Of a stretch of 64,000 nt of DNA, positions 63,449 through 64,000 are shown one piece after another. The stretch lies in assembly GCA_026545765.1 (NCBI GenBank), contig CM048843.1, forward strand, positions 6,740,001 to 6,804,000, read 5' to 3'. The DNA comes from Plantago major. Lineage: Eukaryota > Streptophyta > Magnoliopsida > Lamiales > Plantaginaceae. The notes beneath the pieces are model-generated. The model did not search any database. It was given only the letters and a program-made list of their open reading frames with translations, and was not told where the DNA came from. The position numbers and the translations under genes were made by a program. The stretch's first letter is position 1. Every line of letters starts with the position of its first letter.

Positions 63449-64000
63449 GGTATGTCACATGGATCTTTGCCAGTCATTTGGATATTTTAGGATTAAAAAT
63501 GTTTGTTACGCGGAACTCCGCCAGTTCTATTTTTGTTATTCTTTTGTCATTGGCTTTACGGCCCACAGGTTGTAATTGAATTTCCGTCAAATCAATACAA
63601 CTTTTATTTTTCAATTCATAAATATGAAAACTCGTATTCAGACAGCGGAAAAGCAAGCAATCTTATTCATACACGGAAAAAGGCAGCCATAATACTGTCT
63701 TTACAGTTTACAATCTCGGATCTTTGCAAGATCTACAGATACAATGCTTAAGGGTAACAAAGAGTCTCCACAAACTTGTCATCTTCTCCCGGGATTATTC
63801 CTTCATCAGGAAAGCTTTTTCCATGTCAATCAGTGACCATAACTTCCGTGGACTCCAAGAGTCAGATCTACCTGCACATTGAAAAACGGTTAGGCATGGT
63901 AGGATTTTTTATGATGTCACCGTACCTTGGTGTACTCGTACTGATCCCGTGTCTGGGAAGTACAGAGTCCCAATGGACAATGGTATTTGGCAGTCGAAAC
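63449..64000. other. 3' flank of the gypsy pol, nothing firm
   Basis: No ORF with a domain; probably the 3' internal non-coding part of the same element. No LTR start was seen before the window ends. Confidence 0.45.

Overview
This is nuclear DNA from a flowering plant, most likely a eudicot. It is AT-rich, its genes have GT-AG introns, and most of it is decayed plant-type transposable elements (copia, gypsy, hAT, CACTA, Mutator, Helitron, Stowaway). Four ordinary loci can be supported: an intronless group-S-type bZIP transcription factor (minus, 5678-6121); an 11-exon gene for a 354-residue protein I do not recognise (minus, 10993-18859; every splice site reads in frame); a small single-exon gene for a 96-residue basic-tailed protein (plus, 52248-52538); and a broken 5' part of the ribosomal protein eS4 gene (plus, 58672-59821). 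A Werner-like 3'-5' exonuclease pseudogene lies at about 53690-54200.

Layout. 1-2240: decayed copia pol. 2240-5640: intergenic DNA with a 108-nt foldback, a 769-bp Mutator-like element with 9-bp target duplication and Stowaway elements. 5678-6260: bZIP. 6260-10850: intergenic DNA with a hAT-type MITE. 10993-18859: the 11-exon gene, with a Helitron-like element and a Stowaway element in introns. 19000-21500: a degenerate tandem-repeat block.

21499-49922 is a four-level nest. Level 1 is an old copia element (plus). Its 5' LTR carries a 1467-bp solo-LTR-like insertion (duplication ACGTT). Its 3' LTR carries level 2, a hAT transposon at 28589-49462 (duplication GTTACAAG). The hAT transposase gene is split in an intron by level 3, a 17.3-kb copia element of Sirevirus type on the minus strand at 31336-48653 (duplication GTTTG). 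The reverse transcriptase of level 3 is split by level 4, a CACTA-like element at 41161-42277. The order of events is therefore fixed by the sequence.

The Sirevirus-type element is the most unusual object. Downstream of pol it carries an accessory gene of about 5.2 kb on the same strand. That gene has its own TATA-like region, apparent GT-AG introns, and short in-phase exons that look duplicated from one another.

49923-64000: a possible small hAT-like element, the small gene, the exonuclease pseudogene, a minus-strand Athila-like gypsy 3' end (LTR, long 3' noncoding part, envelope-like ORF), the eS4 fragment, and a plus-strand Tat-type gypsy pol with a second RNase H. No tRNA, rRNA or CRISPR was seen. 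All boundaries were read by eye; no alignment or database search was run.
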